A model generated the notes under the pieces. The model had not been told where the DNA came from. It did not search any database and worked only from the letters and a program-made list of their open reading frames with translations. The translations under genes and the position numbers were made by a program. From Planctomycetota bacterium (lineage in GTDB: Bacteria > Planctomycetota > UBA1135 > JADKAF01), in assembly GCA_016719295.1 (NCBI GenBank), contig JADKAF010000001.1, positions 1,240,001 to 1,304,000 on the forward strand: 64,000 bases of DNA, given 5' to 3'. Shown here one piece after another: positions 8,599-17,189 of this stretch (within the stretch, counting starts at the first letter, position 1; every line of letters begins with the position of its first letter).

Positions 8599-9515
8599 GC
8601 GAGCTCCTGCGCGGAGCCCCTAGAGCGGAGGACGCGCTCGCCGAGGTTGCGCGCTGCCTGCTCTGCGGCAGCGAGGAATCGGAGCTCCGCTTCGAGGAGC
8701 CGCCGTTCCGCGTGGTGCGCTGCAAGAGCTGCGCGCTGGTGTGGGTCACCCCGCGCCGCGATCCCTCGCGCTTGGTCGAGATCTACCAGACCGCGTACTG
8801 GCACTCGGACGCCGCGAAGGACTTCGGCTACACGGACTACCAGCGCGACGCTTCGCTCTATCGCCGCACCTACCTGCGGCGCTACAGCGCCATCGCGCGC
8901 CATTGCAAGACGCCGGGCGAGGTGCTGGATGTCGGCTGCGCCGCGGGCTTCTTCCTCTCGGTCATGAAGGAGAAGGGCTGGCGCACCCAGGGCGTCGAGG
9001 TCTCCGGCTACATCGCCGAGTTCGGCCGCAAGAACTACGGGCTCGACGTCATCGTCGGCACCCTCGACGAAGCGGCCCCCGTGCTCGGAGATCGACGCTT
9101 CGACCTCATCACCTTCTGGGATGTCGTCGAGCACCTGCCCGATCCGATCGCGGTGCTCCGGCGCGCCGCGAGCTTCCTGCGCCCGGGCGGGAAGCTCTTG
9201 CTCGAGACCCAGAACGTGCGCTCGCTCTTCGCGCGCGTGCTGGGCCAGCGCTGGCAGCACTACAAGCACCACGAGCACCTCTACCACTTCGATCCTCGGA
9301 CCGTCCGTGAGCTGTGCCGCCAAGCGGGCTTGCGCGTGATCGAGAATCGCGCGCGACTCGGGGGCAAGTACGTCTCGCTCGGCTTCGTGCGCGAGCGAGC
9401 CGGACGCGTGCATCCGCTGCTCTCCACGTTGCTCTTCCCGCTGAAGCTCGTCGAGCGCTCTCCGCTCTATGTGAACCTGTTCGACGAGATGATCGTCGTC
9501 TGCGAGAAGGCCTGA
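8595..9515 (+). CDS. Class I SAM-dependent methyltransferase with zinc ribbon
   Basis: Protein of 306 residues. An N-terminal zinc ribbon is formed by CLLCGSEE and VRCKSCALVW (two CxxC pairs at about residues 21-50). Then comes a Methyltransf_23-like domain with motif I VLDVGCAAGFFLS and the post-I/II region DLITFWDVVEHLPDP. Zinc-ribbon C-methyltransferases of this architecture commonly act in deoxysugar or cell-surface glycan pathways. The ATG overlaps the stop of the FAD oxidoreductase by 4 bp, which supports translational coupling. The specific acceptor is unknown. Confidence 0.82.
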   Translation: MSELLRGAPRAEDALAEVARCLLCGSEESELRFEEPPFRVVRCKSCALVWVTPRRDPSRLVEIYQTAYWHSDAAKDFGYTDYQRDASLYRRTYLRRYSAIARHCKTPGEVLDVGCAAGFFLSVMKEKGWRTQGVEVSGYIAEFGRKNYGLDVIVGTLDEAAPVLGDRRFDLITFWDVVEHLPDPIAVLRRAASFLRPGGKLLLETQNVRSLFARVLGQRWQHYKHHEHLYHFDPRTVRELCRQAGLRVIENRARLGGKYVSLGFVRERAGRVHPLLSTLLFPLKLVERSPLYVNLFDEMIVVCEKA

Positions 9516-9527
9516 GGGCAGACCGCG

Positions 9528-10286
9528 ATGGATGCCAACGCCTACCAGCAGTTCTTGGAGCTCGAGCGCGATCATTGGTGGTTCCGCTCGCGGCGCACGC
9601 TCTACTTCGATCTGCTCGCCCGTGCGATCGCGCGCGAGCCCGGCTCCTTCACACGCGTCCTGGACCTCGGCTGCGGAATGGGCGGGATGATGGAGGGCCT
9701 CCGGCGCTACGGCGAACCGCAGGGCCTCGAGATCGAGGAGAGCGGCGTCCGCATCTGCCGCCAGCGCGGCTTCCATCGCGCCTACGTCGGCTCCGGATAC
9801 TCGCTGCCGCACGCCGATGCGAGCTTGGACGTCATCACGGCCTTCGACACGATCGAGCACATCGAGGACGACGAGCGAGCGCTGCGCGAATGCGTGCGCG
9901 CGCTGCGCCCCGGCGGCGTGTTCATGGCCACGGTACCGGCGTATCAGTTCCTCTACGCGAACAACGATCGCGTCGCGCATCACTACCGCCGCTACACGCG
10001 CTCCGACCTCGTCGCGAAGGCGCGCCGCGCAGGCCTCGAGATCCGCAAGGCCACCTACGTGAACACCTTGCTCTTCCCGATCATCCTGCCCGCGGTGCTC
10101 GCCCTGAAGTGCAAGGAACGGCTCTTCGGGCGGCCCGACGACGACACCACCAACCTCTCGTTCCGCCTGCCGCGGCTCGTGAGCGCCACGCTGGAGGCGC
10201 TCTTCTCCGGCGAGCGCTTCCCCTTGCGCTGGATCTCTTTCCCGTGCGGGCACTCGCTCGCGCTCGTAGCCGCGAAGCGCCGCTGA
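9528..10286 (+). CDS. Class I SAM-dependent methyltransferase
   Basis: Protein of 252 residues. It begins with a short conserved opening (AYQQFLELERDHWWFRSR) seen in methyltransferases next to glycosyltransferases, followed by motif I VLDLGCGMGGMMEGL and the motif II region VITAFDTIEHIEDDERALRE. The C-terminus has a hydrophobic segment at about residues 180-200 that may touch the membrane. It lies 12 bp after the zinc-ribbon methyltransferase and ends the operon before a strong terminator. Probably methylates a surface glycan or lipid carrier-linked sugar (inference from context). Confidence 0.82.
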   Translation: MDANAYQQFLELERDHWWFRSRRTLYFDLLARAIAREPGSFTRVLDLGCGMGGMMEGLRRYGEPQGLEIEESGVRICRQRGFHRAYVGSGYSLPHADASLDVITAFDTIEHIEDDERALRECVRALRPGGVFMATVPAYQFLYANNDRVAHHYRRYTRSDLVAKARRAGLEIRKATYVNTLLFPIILPAVLALKCKERLFGRPDDDTTNLSFRLPRLVSATLEALFSGERFPLRWISFPCGHSLALVAAKRR

Positions 10287-10324
10287 GAACGCGCTGCGGA
10301 GCGAACGCTCCGAGCGACAAAGCA

Positions 10325-10366
10325 GGAGGCCCGCCTCGGCGCTCTCGAGCGCCGAGGCGGGCCTCC
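10325..10366. terminator. Bidirectional terminator hairpin
   Basis: A 19-bp perfect stem (10325-10343 with 10348-10366) and a CTCG tetraloop lie between the convergent ends of the methyltransferase operon (+) and the long - strand operon. A short TTT follows on the + side. Its symmetry suggests it works in both directions. Confidence 0.82.
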
Positions 10367-10388
10367 GCTGTTTCGCTGCGTCGCAGGC

Positions 10389-13300
10389 TCAGCGGCGCGC
10401 GATCTGGAACACCTTGCGGAGCCCTTCGCCGATCAGGCTCGCCTGCACCGCCTTCGCGAGGCGCTCTTCGCGCAGCTCGCGGAACGCGGCGGTCCATTCC
10501 CGCGGCGAGATCTTCACGCCGTCGACCTCCGGATCGAGGGGGCGGCGCGCGATGTGCGCGACGAACCAAGCCTCGAGATCGGCGTGCTCGAAGGGCTGCG
10601 ACGAGAGGACCTCGCCCTCGACGTCGTCGAGCGCGCCGGTGAGCGCGTCAAAGGTGCGGCGCACCGGCAGGCTCGTCACCTTGCGGAACCAGTCGGGGTT
10701 CAGGGGACCATTGCTCCAGCGATAGTAGCCGCGGCCCTGGGACGCGAAGTAGCGCTGGAAGCGGATCTCCTGGCTCGGGAGCCCGGCGCCCTTCACGAAG
10801 TAGAACGCTTCGCCCTCGCGCAGCTCGCGCTCGAAGCTCTCGCGCTTCACCTCGGAGCCCGCGGCGAAGGTCTTCTCCTCCGGCGTCTCGTCGACGCGCT
10901 CGATCTCATCGAGCATCTCGGAGCAGATCGCCGCGCGGATGCGCGCGATCTCGAGAGCGAGCTCGCGCAGATAGGCGCGCCGGGCGAGCGCATCGGTCGC
11001 GCTCTCGCCACCGGCGTCGAGCAGGCCGGGGAGCAGGGCGTAGCGCTGCGAGATCGCCACGTCCTTGCCGAGGCCGCCTTCCTCGAGCTGGTTGCCCGGT
11101 CCGAAGAGCGCGCCTTCCAAGATCGGATTGCCGCCGCCTTCCGGCAGGTCGCTCGAGTTGCGAGCGAAGTCCTCGGCGAGATCCTCGCGCGTGACCCAGC
11201 CCGGGATCTCCTGCGCGACGAGATCGACCGCAGCAGCGCCCGACTGAGCGCGCAGCTCCCCGCGCAGACGCTCGAGGACGACCGGCAGCGCGGCGACACG
11301 GGCGACCTCGACGGCGTTGCGCGCCGCATCGACGGCCGCCTGAGCGTCCGTCTGCGCCTGCTTCGCTTCGACGTTCTTCGGACCCCACTCGTTGTACTCG
11401 GCCAGCAGGCCCTGCAGCGTCGTCGCGTGCGCAGGATCGAGGGCCTGGCGCCATTCGGCGAAGGCCCGCGTCACTTCGCTCGCGCGCGTCGCGGACTGCG
11501 AACTCAGCGTGCGGCGCTTCTCGTAGGCTTCGAGGCGGCGCTCGACGAGCGAGGCGAGCTCGACGCGGAGCTTGTCCAGCGCGGAGAGGTCGGCCTTCGC
11601 GGCTTCGGCATCGGCGAGCTTCTTCTCGGCCGCTTCGACTGCCGCGCTGCGCGTGGAGAGCGAAGCGATGCTGGGCTCCGCGTCCTCGATGAGCTTCAGA
11701 GCGGCCTCGAGGCCGCCGAGACTGCTGGCCCAGCCCGAGCTCGCGTCGAACGCGGCAGCGCGCTGCGTCTCGAAGCTCTGCTGACGTGTCGTCATCTCGC
11801 CTTCGATCTTCGCGCGCTCCTCGAGCTTCTTCGCGCGGTCGGCGTTTTGCGCCTCGCGAGCGGCCTCGAGGCCCTTCAGCTCTTCCTCGAGCTTCGCCTT
11901 GGCGGCGGGATCGGTCGCTCGACCGACTTCCTCGCGCTTCGCGGCGAGCGAGCGGTCCTGCGCCTCGATCGACGCGTCGAGTCCCGGGATCTCGGCACGC
12001 AGCGCGGCGAGGCGCTCCACGCCCTCGGAGACCGAGCTCAACGCCGGACCGACCAAGCCCTGCAGCTCGGCGCGCTTCGTTTCGAGCGGGGAGAGGATCG
12101 CGCTCAGCTTCGCGCGGCCGACCGCGCGCCAAGCCGCGTCGAGCGCCTGGGCCTGCGGGTGCGCGGCCGCGCTGTTCGTGGCGCGCACGAGCAGAGCGAG
12201 CTTGCCGTCGGCATCCGCGGCATCCCAGGCCGCGCTGCCACCGACCGCGGTCTGCTCGCTCGCTGCGAGAGCGTTCCAGACGGCGGTGAGCGCCGTCGCC
12301 GCGGCGTCCGCCGGGGCAGGCTCACCGCTCTTGGCGACGAGGTCGCCGAAGCCGAGCATGCCGAGGGCGGAGGCCACGCCCGCGGCGCGGCCGTTCAGCA
12401 GCGAGAGCTGCACGCGCGGCAGGCCGTCGACGAGGTAGGCTCGGCGCGCTTCGGTCGCGCGCTGGAGCTCCTGCTCCGCGGCGGCCAGGCCCTTCTTCGC
12501 AGCGTCGAGCTTCTGCGCATAGTCAGACTCGCGCTGCGTCTCGGTGAGCTTCTCGAGGCGCTCGAGCTGCGCTTGCTTCTCGCGGCGATTCGTGCGCGCG
12601 GACTCCTCGCTGCGATCGAGATCGAGGTAGCCCTGCATACCGCGCCCATCTCCACCGCGGTTCAGCTCGGTGTTGATCTCGCGCGAGCGCTGCAGCAGTG
12701 CCTCGACCGCCTTGGCCTTCTCGGCAGCGGCGGCTTCGGCATCCAGGAAGGCCTTGCGCTCGGTCGACGTGGCATCCTCGAGAGCCGGACCGACGACGAC
12801 GTCGCGGAATCGGCCGAGGAAGCGCTTGGCCACGAGATCCGCCTTCGCGCGCTTCTGCACGCCGGGATCGTCCCAGCCCTGGATGTCCTTGCTGGCCATT
12901 TGGTCCGGGCGGTCCGAGGTCGCGAGCATGCCCGCGGGCACCGCAGGTGCCGGGCCCGTCTGGCCGCCTTCCACGCCGGCCTGGCCGTTGCCCGCCGGCG
13001 TTTGCGCCGCGGCGTTCTCGCCGTTCCCACCTTGGCCCGCGCCGCTGCCCGAGGCCGCGCCTTCCTGAGTGCGCGGCATCGCACCTCCCGCCGGGGCCGT
13101 CCAGCGCGCGATGTTGCGCGCGAGGCGGCCTTCCTCGGTGAGGAAGCGAGAGTAAGCGTACTTGCGGTAGTGCTCGGCGACTTCCTTCAGCGTGGGCTCC
13201 TCGATGCCCTTCTCCTTGATCCAGCCGAGGAGGAACTCGTTCTGCGCGTCCGTGAGCGCGTCGAGGTCCAGGCCGAAGAGCAGCCAGCGGCGACCTTCGA

Positions 13301-14435
13301 AGTCGCGCAGCGCATCCTTGCCGCTCGGAGCCTCTTCCTCGCCGCTCGTCGCACCATAGCGCGTGCGGCGATCGACGAGCTTGTCGAGGTAAGCCAGCCA
13401 GAGCTGCTCGCGCCGCGCCGCGCGCACGCGAGCCGCGGCGGCCTCGTCATTGGGGGCCTTCGAGGCCGCGTCCGTGGCCTGCGCGAGCTCCAGGTCCGCG
13501 GCGTCCTTGCGCTTGTCGATCGTCTCCGTGCGCAGCTTCTCGCGGCGCTGCTTCGTCTGGTCATCGACCAGCTCCGCATCGGAACCGCCGGCCGGATCTT
13601 TCCAGCGGCGGATCTCCGCCTGGCGCTCTTCCTCGGTGGAGAAGAGCAGCTCGAACACGCGGCGCGCTTCTTCCTCGTAGAGGCTGGCGGCGAATACCGC
13701 GACGGTCGCACGAACCTGGGGGTTCTTCTTCTTCCAGTCGGCGAGCACTTCCTCGGGCGTGGGGATCGCCTCGAGGCCGAGCTCGAGCCGGCGCACGAGC
13801 TCGGTCGCCGCGAGGGAGCGCGCGAGCGCCACGTCGAAGCCCGCTTCGCGCATGCCGAACATGCGATAGAGGTCGTCCGCGGCGAAGTCGGCGCCCTGCT
13901 CACCGGCCGAAGCACGCACGAGCTGGAGCAGCGCTTGCTTCTTCTCTTCCAGGGCGTCTCCGCCCACGCGGATGCCCGCGGCCTGGGCGGCACCGGAGAG
14001 GATGACGTAATCGTCGTACGAGAGGCCGCCGTCGCGATTGCGACGGGCCTTCGCGTCGACCACGTTCAGGAACGGGACCCAGACGTCGAACTCGCGGAAC
14101 TCCTGCAGCGACTGCAGGACCTGATTCGACTTCATGCTCTCCTCGCCAGCGCGATCGAGCATGTCCTTGTAGTTCGTGAGCTGCCCGGCGATCTGGCGCA
14201 CGATGCCCAGGGACGCGCGATCGAGCTCCTGCTCGGCGCGGCCGCCGACCGTGGCGGACGAACCGTCCGGCAGCACGATCGCGACCTCGCTCGGGTCGGT
14301 CTCGAACATCATCAACGCCGCGCTCGTGATCGAGAACGTGAGCAGGGCGAAGATCACCAGGCCGAGGAGGATCGGGCGCTGGTAGCGACGGAACAGGCTG
14401 ACGTGCTCGATTTCTTCGTGTTCGACTTCGGACAT
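10389..14435 (-). CDS. Membrane-anchored SurA/PpiD-N-like giant coiled-coil protein
   Basis: Protein of 1348 residues. It has a short acidic cytoplasmic N-terminus, one membrane helix at about residues 21-44 and a large extracytoplasmic region. Residues about 60-450 are helical and resemble the SurA_N/PpiD chaperone layout (one helix, then chaperone-like helices), but no clear PPIase domain is visible. A Gly/Ala/Gln/Pro linker covers about 451-503. Residues about 530-1020 are strongly heptad-like and rich in Ala, Glu, Lys and Arg. The C-terminus returns to a mixed domain with a possible zinc-free fold. The start at 14435 is the ATG just before the acidic tail; the open frame runs further upstream but without sense. 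It lies about 100 bp after scpB and ends the minus-strand run. Function unknown; an envelope chaperone or scaffold is the best guess. Confidence 0.6.
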   Translation of the reverse strand: MSEVEHEEIEHVSLFRRYQRPILLGLVIFALLTFSITSAALMMFETDPSEVAIVLPDGSSATVGGRAEQELDRASLGIVRQIAGQLTNYKDMLDRAGEESMKSNQVLQSLQEFREFDVWVPFLNVVDAKARRNRDGGLSYDDYVILSGAAQAAGIRVGGDALEEKKQALLQLVRASAGEQGADFAADDLYRMFGMREAGFDVALARSLAATELVRRLELGLEAIPTPEEVLADWKKKNPQVRATVAVFAASLYEEEARRVFELLFSTEEERQAEIRRWKDPAGGSDAELVDDQTKQRREKLRTETIDKRKDAADLELAQATDAASKAPNDEAAAARVRAARREQLWLAYLDKLVDRRTRYGATSGEEEAPSGKDALRDFEGRRWLLFGLDLDALTDAQNEFLLGWIKEKGIEEPTLKEVAEHYRKYAYSRFLTEEGRLARNIARWTAPAGGAMPRTQEGAASGSGAGQGGNGENAAAQTPAGNGQAGVEGGQTGPAPAVPAGMLATSDRPDQMASKDIQGWDDPGVQKRAKADLVAKRFLGRFRDVVVGPALEDATSTERKAFLDAEAAAAEKAKAVEALLQRSREINTELNRGGDGRGMQGYLDLDRSEESARTNRREKQAQLERLEKLTETQRESDYAQKLDAAKKGLAAAEQELQRATEARRAYLVDGLPRVQLSLLNGRAAGVASALGMLGFGDLVAKSGEPAPADAAATALTAVWNALAASEQTAVGGSAAWDAADADGKLALLVRATNSAAAHPQAQALDAAWRAVGRAKLSAILSPLETKRAELQGLVGPALSSVSEGVERLAALRAEIPGLDASIEAQDRSLAAKREEVGRATDPAAKAKLEEELKGLEAAREAQNADRAKKLEERAKIEGEMTTRQQSFETQRAAAFDASSGWASSLGGLEAALKLIEDAEPSIASLSTRSAAVEAAEKKLADAEAAKADLSALDKLRVELASLVERRLEAYEKRRTLSSQSATRASEVTRAFAEWRQALDPAHATTLQGLLAEYNEWGPKNVEAKQAQTDAQAAVDAARNAVEVARVAALPVVLERLRGELRAQSGAAAVDLVAQEIPGWVTREDLAEDFARNSSDLPEGGGNPILEGALFGPGNQLEEGGLGKDVAISQRYALLPGLLDAGGESATDALARRAYLRELALEIARIRAAICSEMLDEIERVDETPEEKTFAAGSEVKRESFERELREGEAFYFVKGAGLPSQEIRFQRYFASQGRGYYRWSNGPLNPDWFRKVTSLPVRRTFDALTGALDDVEGEVLSSQPFEHADLEAWFVAHIARRPLDPEVDGVKISPREWTAAFRELREERLAKAVQASLIGEGLRKVFQIARR

Positions 14436-14539
14436 CTCAGCTCTTCCCCATGGGGAGCCGGCCCCGCGGAAGCCGCGGGAAGGAAAGGGGCGAAGAGGAT
14501 ACGGGCGCCGGAGAGGAGGCGCAATGCCGCAAGTTGGCG

Positions 14540-16000
14540 TCAGACCGACGTTTCGCTCGCAGAGGTGAAGCTGTCGCCAGCGGTGGAGGGTGCGGCGTCG
14601 GTCGCCGACCCCTCTTCTTCGGCGCTCGGCAGCTCGTCCAAGGCGATATCGTCGGCTGCAGCGTAGCCATCGTGGGCGACCTCGATCCCCGGGAGATCGT
14701 GGAGCGCGCCGAGTCCGAAGCGGTCGAGGAAGAGCTTCGTCGTCCCGTACAGCAGCGGGCGCCCCGGAGAATCCTGGCGACCGACGACGTGGACCAGCTC
14801 GCGATCGAGGAGCAGGCGCAGGATCGAGGAGCAGTTCACTCCGCGGATGCGATCGACCTCGGAGGCCGGAACGGGCTGCTTGTACGCGACGACCGAGAGC
14901 ACCTCGAGGGCGGCCTGGGAGAGGCGATCGCGGCGGCGCACGACGCGCAGCCGGCCGAGGAGCTCTGCGTACTCGCTGCGCGAGACGAGACGCCAGCCGC
15001 CGGCGATCAGGCGGAGCTCGAAGGGCAGGACGAGCTCGTCGAGCCACGCCCGCACGCGCGGCAGGCGCTGCTCCACCTCGCGGCGCTTCCAGCCCAAGAT
15101 CTCTGCCATGCGCGGCACCGTGAGTTCCTCGGGGCTGCCGAAGAGCACCGCCAAAAGCTGGCGATCCTCGATGCGCTCGAGCCCGCTCTCCTCGACCGGC
15201 AGATCGAGCTCTCCGCCGGCGCTCGTGGCCGCAGAAGCGGCCTCTTTCGCGCTCGCCTCCGGGGCGAGCTCCGCTTGCGAGGGGCTCTCCGCCAGCGCAG
15301 CCGCGTCGTGCTCGCCAGCGCTCGTTTCCGCGAGCGCTAGCTCCGCGGCCGGGACTAGCTCCGTGGCCGGGACTAGCTCCGTGGCCGAGACGGCCGCAGC
15401 CTCCAGGGTCGGCGCGAGATCTCCGGGCGCCGGGCGCGCTTCCGCAGCGAGCGCGCTGGCCTCGGCGGTGCTCCCTTCGTTCTTGCGGCCGCGCTTCTTC
15501 TTGCCGCTCGCCGGAGCCGGAGCGGAGACCGGAGATTCCCCGGCCTCGGGCTCGCTCGCCTCGAGGGCCGCCGGAGATGCCAGGAGCTCGCCCGAGGATG
15601 CCGTCTCCCCGGCCTGCGCCTCGAGTGATGCCTCCGGCAACGCCGTTCCCGCCGGCGCGCTCTCGAGCGCGGCGCCGAAGGCAGACTCACCCGGCGTTTC
15701 CGCCGGGGACTCGGCGCCGTTCTCCGGGGCCGCCGACGGCGGCAGCGACGCGGCGCGACGCGCCTTGCGCTTCGACTTCACGACCGGCTCCTCCGCGCGT
15801 GAGACGGCCTGCATCTCGGGTGCGGCCGCGGCCTCGACCGCGAGGGCCGCGGGCAGATCGACGCGAGCCGCGCGAGAGGAAGCGCGCCGCTTCGAGCGCG
15901 CCGGGGCCGCGAGCGTGAGAGCCGACTCGTCGATCCGAGCCGCGCTCTCCATCGCCACGAAGGCCGAGTCCATCCCGCTCTCGCGACGATCGTCGTCCAC
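14540..16000 (-). CDS. scpB: Segregation and condensation protein B with long N-terminal extension
   Basis: Protein of 486 residues. The ScpB core lies at about residues 270-440 and has two winged helices: the LAVLFGSPEELTVPRMAEIL opening, GGWRLVSRSEYAELL, then LSQAALEVLSVVAYKQPV and the RGVNCSSILRLLLDRELV block that is the family's hallmark. ScpB partners ScpA and SMC in chromosome condensation. The first about 260 residues are an Ala/Glu/Ser-rich, probably disordered extension with a basic patch (KSKRKARRA), which ordinary ScpB (about 200 aa) lacks. A GTG start at 16000 has GGGGAG upstream; ATG 15973 is an alternative. scpA is not in the window. Its neighbours are envelope proteins, so the locus is not a classical scpAB pair. 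Confidence 0.88.
   Translation of the reverse strand: MDDDRRESGMDSAFVAMESAARIDESALTLAAPARSKRRASSRAARVDLPAALAVEAAAAPEMQAVSRAEEPVVKSKRKARRAASLPPSAAPENGAESPAETPGESAFGAALESAPAGTALPEASLEAQAGETASSGELLASPAALEASEPEAGESPVSAPAPASGKKKRGRKNEGSTAEASALAAEARPAPGDLAPTLEAAAVSATELVPATELVPAAELALAETSAGEHDAAALAESPSQAELAPEASAKEAASAATSAGGELDLPVEESGLERIEDRQLLAVLFGSPEELTVPRMAEILGWKRREVEQRLPRVRAWLDELVLPFELRLIAGGWRLVSRSEYAELLGRLRVVRRRDRLSQAALEVLSVVAYKQPVPASEVDRIRGVNCSSILRLLLDRELVHVVGRQDSPGRPLLYGTTKLFLDRFGLGALHDLPGIEVAHDGYAAADDIALDELPSAEEEGSATDAAPSTAGDSFTSASETSV
15337..15390 (-). repeat. Three tandem 18-bp repeats inside scpB extension
   Basis: Three nearly identical 18-bp units (starting 15337, 15355 and 15373) encode a repeated A-T-E-L-V-P hexapeptide in the disordered part of ScpB. 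They are in frame, so copy-number change would keep the protein intact. Confidence 0.85.
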
Positions 16001-16177
16001 GCGCGCACTCCCCGCCGCGGTGCGGCGGTGCTTCGAGCCCCAAGATGTAGGAACGGCAGCATTGTGGGCCCCAGCGATAGGGATGCAACTGTGCCTTCGG
16101 AAGAGGCCTGCCCCTTCGGGCGCATCACAGGGATCTTCTTCCGCCAGCGATCGCGACGGATCGGGGCTCGCGCTCGA

Positions 16178-17185
16178 TCAGCGCGGCTCGGGGCCTTCGA
16201 TGCGCCAACGGCGCAGCGCGCCGCGCAGCCAGACCAGATACTCCTCGCGCCCGACGGGCTGCGCCGCGAGGGAGACCTCGATCTCCGGCGCCAGATCGGC
16301 GAAGGAGCGCGGATCTGCGGGCAAGCGCTCCATCAGCTCGACGACATGCCAGACGCTCGTCGCACCGAGCCGCTGCTCGATCGGCGGCTGGAAGCCCTGC
16401 AGGTCCTGCCGGCCGAAGTGCCCGACGATGGGATGTGGATCGTCGAGCGGCAGCGCAGGCCACCGCCCTCGTCGCTCCGGCGGCGCCTCGGGATCGATCT
16501 GCTGCGCCAGGATCTCGAACGACGCGCCATCGTGGAGGTCCTGCCAAGCGCGCTGCGCGAGCGCCCGATCGCGCAGGCTCAAGCCGCGCACGACCAGCCG
16601 CTCCCTTTGCATCTGATCGGCGCGGATCACGCGATCGCGCAGGAGACCGAGCGCCACGAAACGGCGCAGCGAGCGCGCGTACAGCGCGGGATCGCTGGCG
16701 AGCTCGCCGCGGAGATAGGCCTCGAAGCTGAGCGAGCCGTCGCCGAAGCGCTTCACCTCCTCCTCGGCGCGGCGGAGGAATCCCGCCTCCTCGGCCTCGA
16801 GCCGCGCGACGGGCACGCGCGCGGAGAGACGCCGCGCCTCGAGCCGCACCAAGCGGAACTCGATCGTCTTCCGCAGCAGCTCCTGCGTCGCCTCGCGTTG
16901 GAAGAAGAGCAGCGCATCGAGGAGCTCCTCGGCGCGGATGGCCTCCCCCTCGACCCGCGCGAGCTCGCCCTGCGCTTCGGTCGCGATGAAGAGCGGATCG
17001 TCAGCGTCGACGCTCTGCCCCGTGAGTGGAGGCAGCTCGTGCTCGGAGCCCGGCGCTGCGGCCGGCCGCGAGGCCGGCGCGCGGCGCGTGGGATCGTCGA
17101 ACGCGTAGCGATCGTCGCCGCCGCACCCGCAGAGCGCGAGCCAGACCGCACCGAGAAGACCGCGCGCGAACCTACGCGAGCTCAC
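16178..17185 (-). CDS. SurA/parvulin-like lipoprotein
   Basis: Protein of 335 residues. A short signal sequence ends in LALCGCGG, so Cys at about residue 19 is a probable lipidation site. A low-complexity linker follows. A SurA_N-like helical region (residues about 75-200, with a typical EELLDALLFFQREATQELL helix) leads into a parvulin-like region with FEILAQQIDPEAP, GRWPALPLDDPHP and the closing HVVELMERLPADPRSFADL. Probably a periplasmic peptidyl-prolyl isomerase or chaperone on a membrane anchor. It starts 4 bp after the stop of the upstream polyQ/zinc-motif gene. The PPIase core is divergent, so catalytic activity is uncertain. Confidence 0.68.
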   Translation of the reverse strand: MSSRRFARGLLGAVWLALCGCGGDDRYAFDDPTRRAPASRPAAAPGSEHELPPLTGQSVDADDPLFIATEAQGELARVEGEAIRAEELLDALLFFQREATQELLRKTIEFRLVRLEARRLSARVPVARLEAEEAGFLRRAEEEVKRFGDGSLSFEAYLRGELASDPALYARSLRRFVALGLLRDRVIRADQMQRERLVVRGLSLRDRALAQRAWQDLHDGASFEILAQQIDPEAPPERRGRWPALPLDDPHPIVGHFGRQDLQGFQPPIEQRLGATSVWHVVELMERLPADPRSFADLAPEIEVSLAAQPVGREEYLVWLRGALRRWRIEGPEPR

Positions 17186-17189
17186 CGCC

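Noticed and set aside
14463..14479. Small hairpin between scpB and the giant coiled-coil gene
   Set aside because: Only a 7-bp stem in GC-rich DNA; could be chance, and the downstream gene would need read-through.
10554..14666. Very long open frame on the + strand opposite the giant coiled-coil gene
   Set aside because: Shadow frame: the opposite strand has a coherent membrane helix and coiled coil. Extreme GC content leaves antisense frames open.
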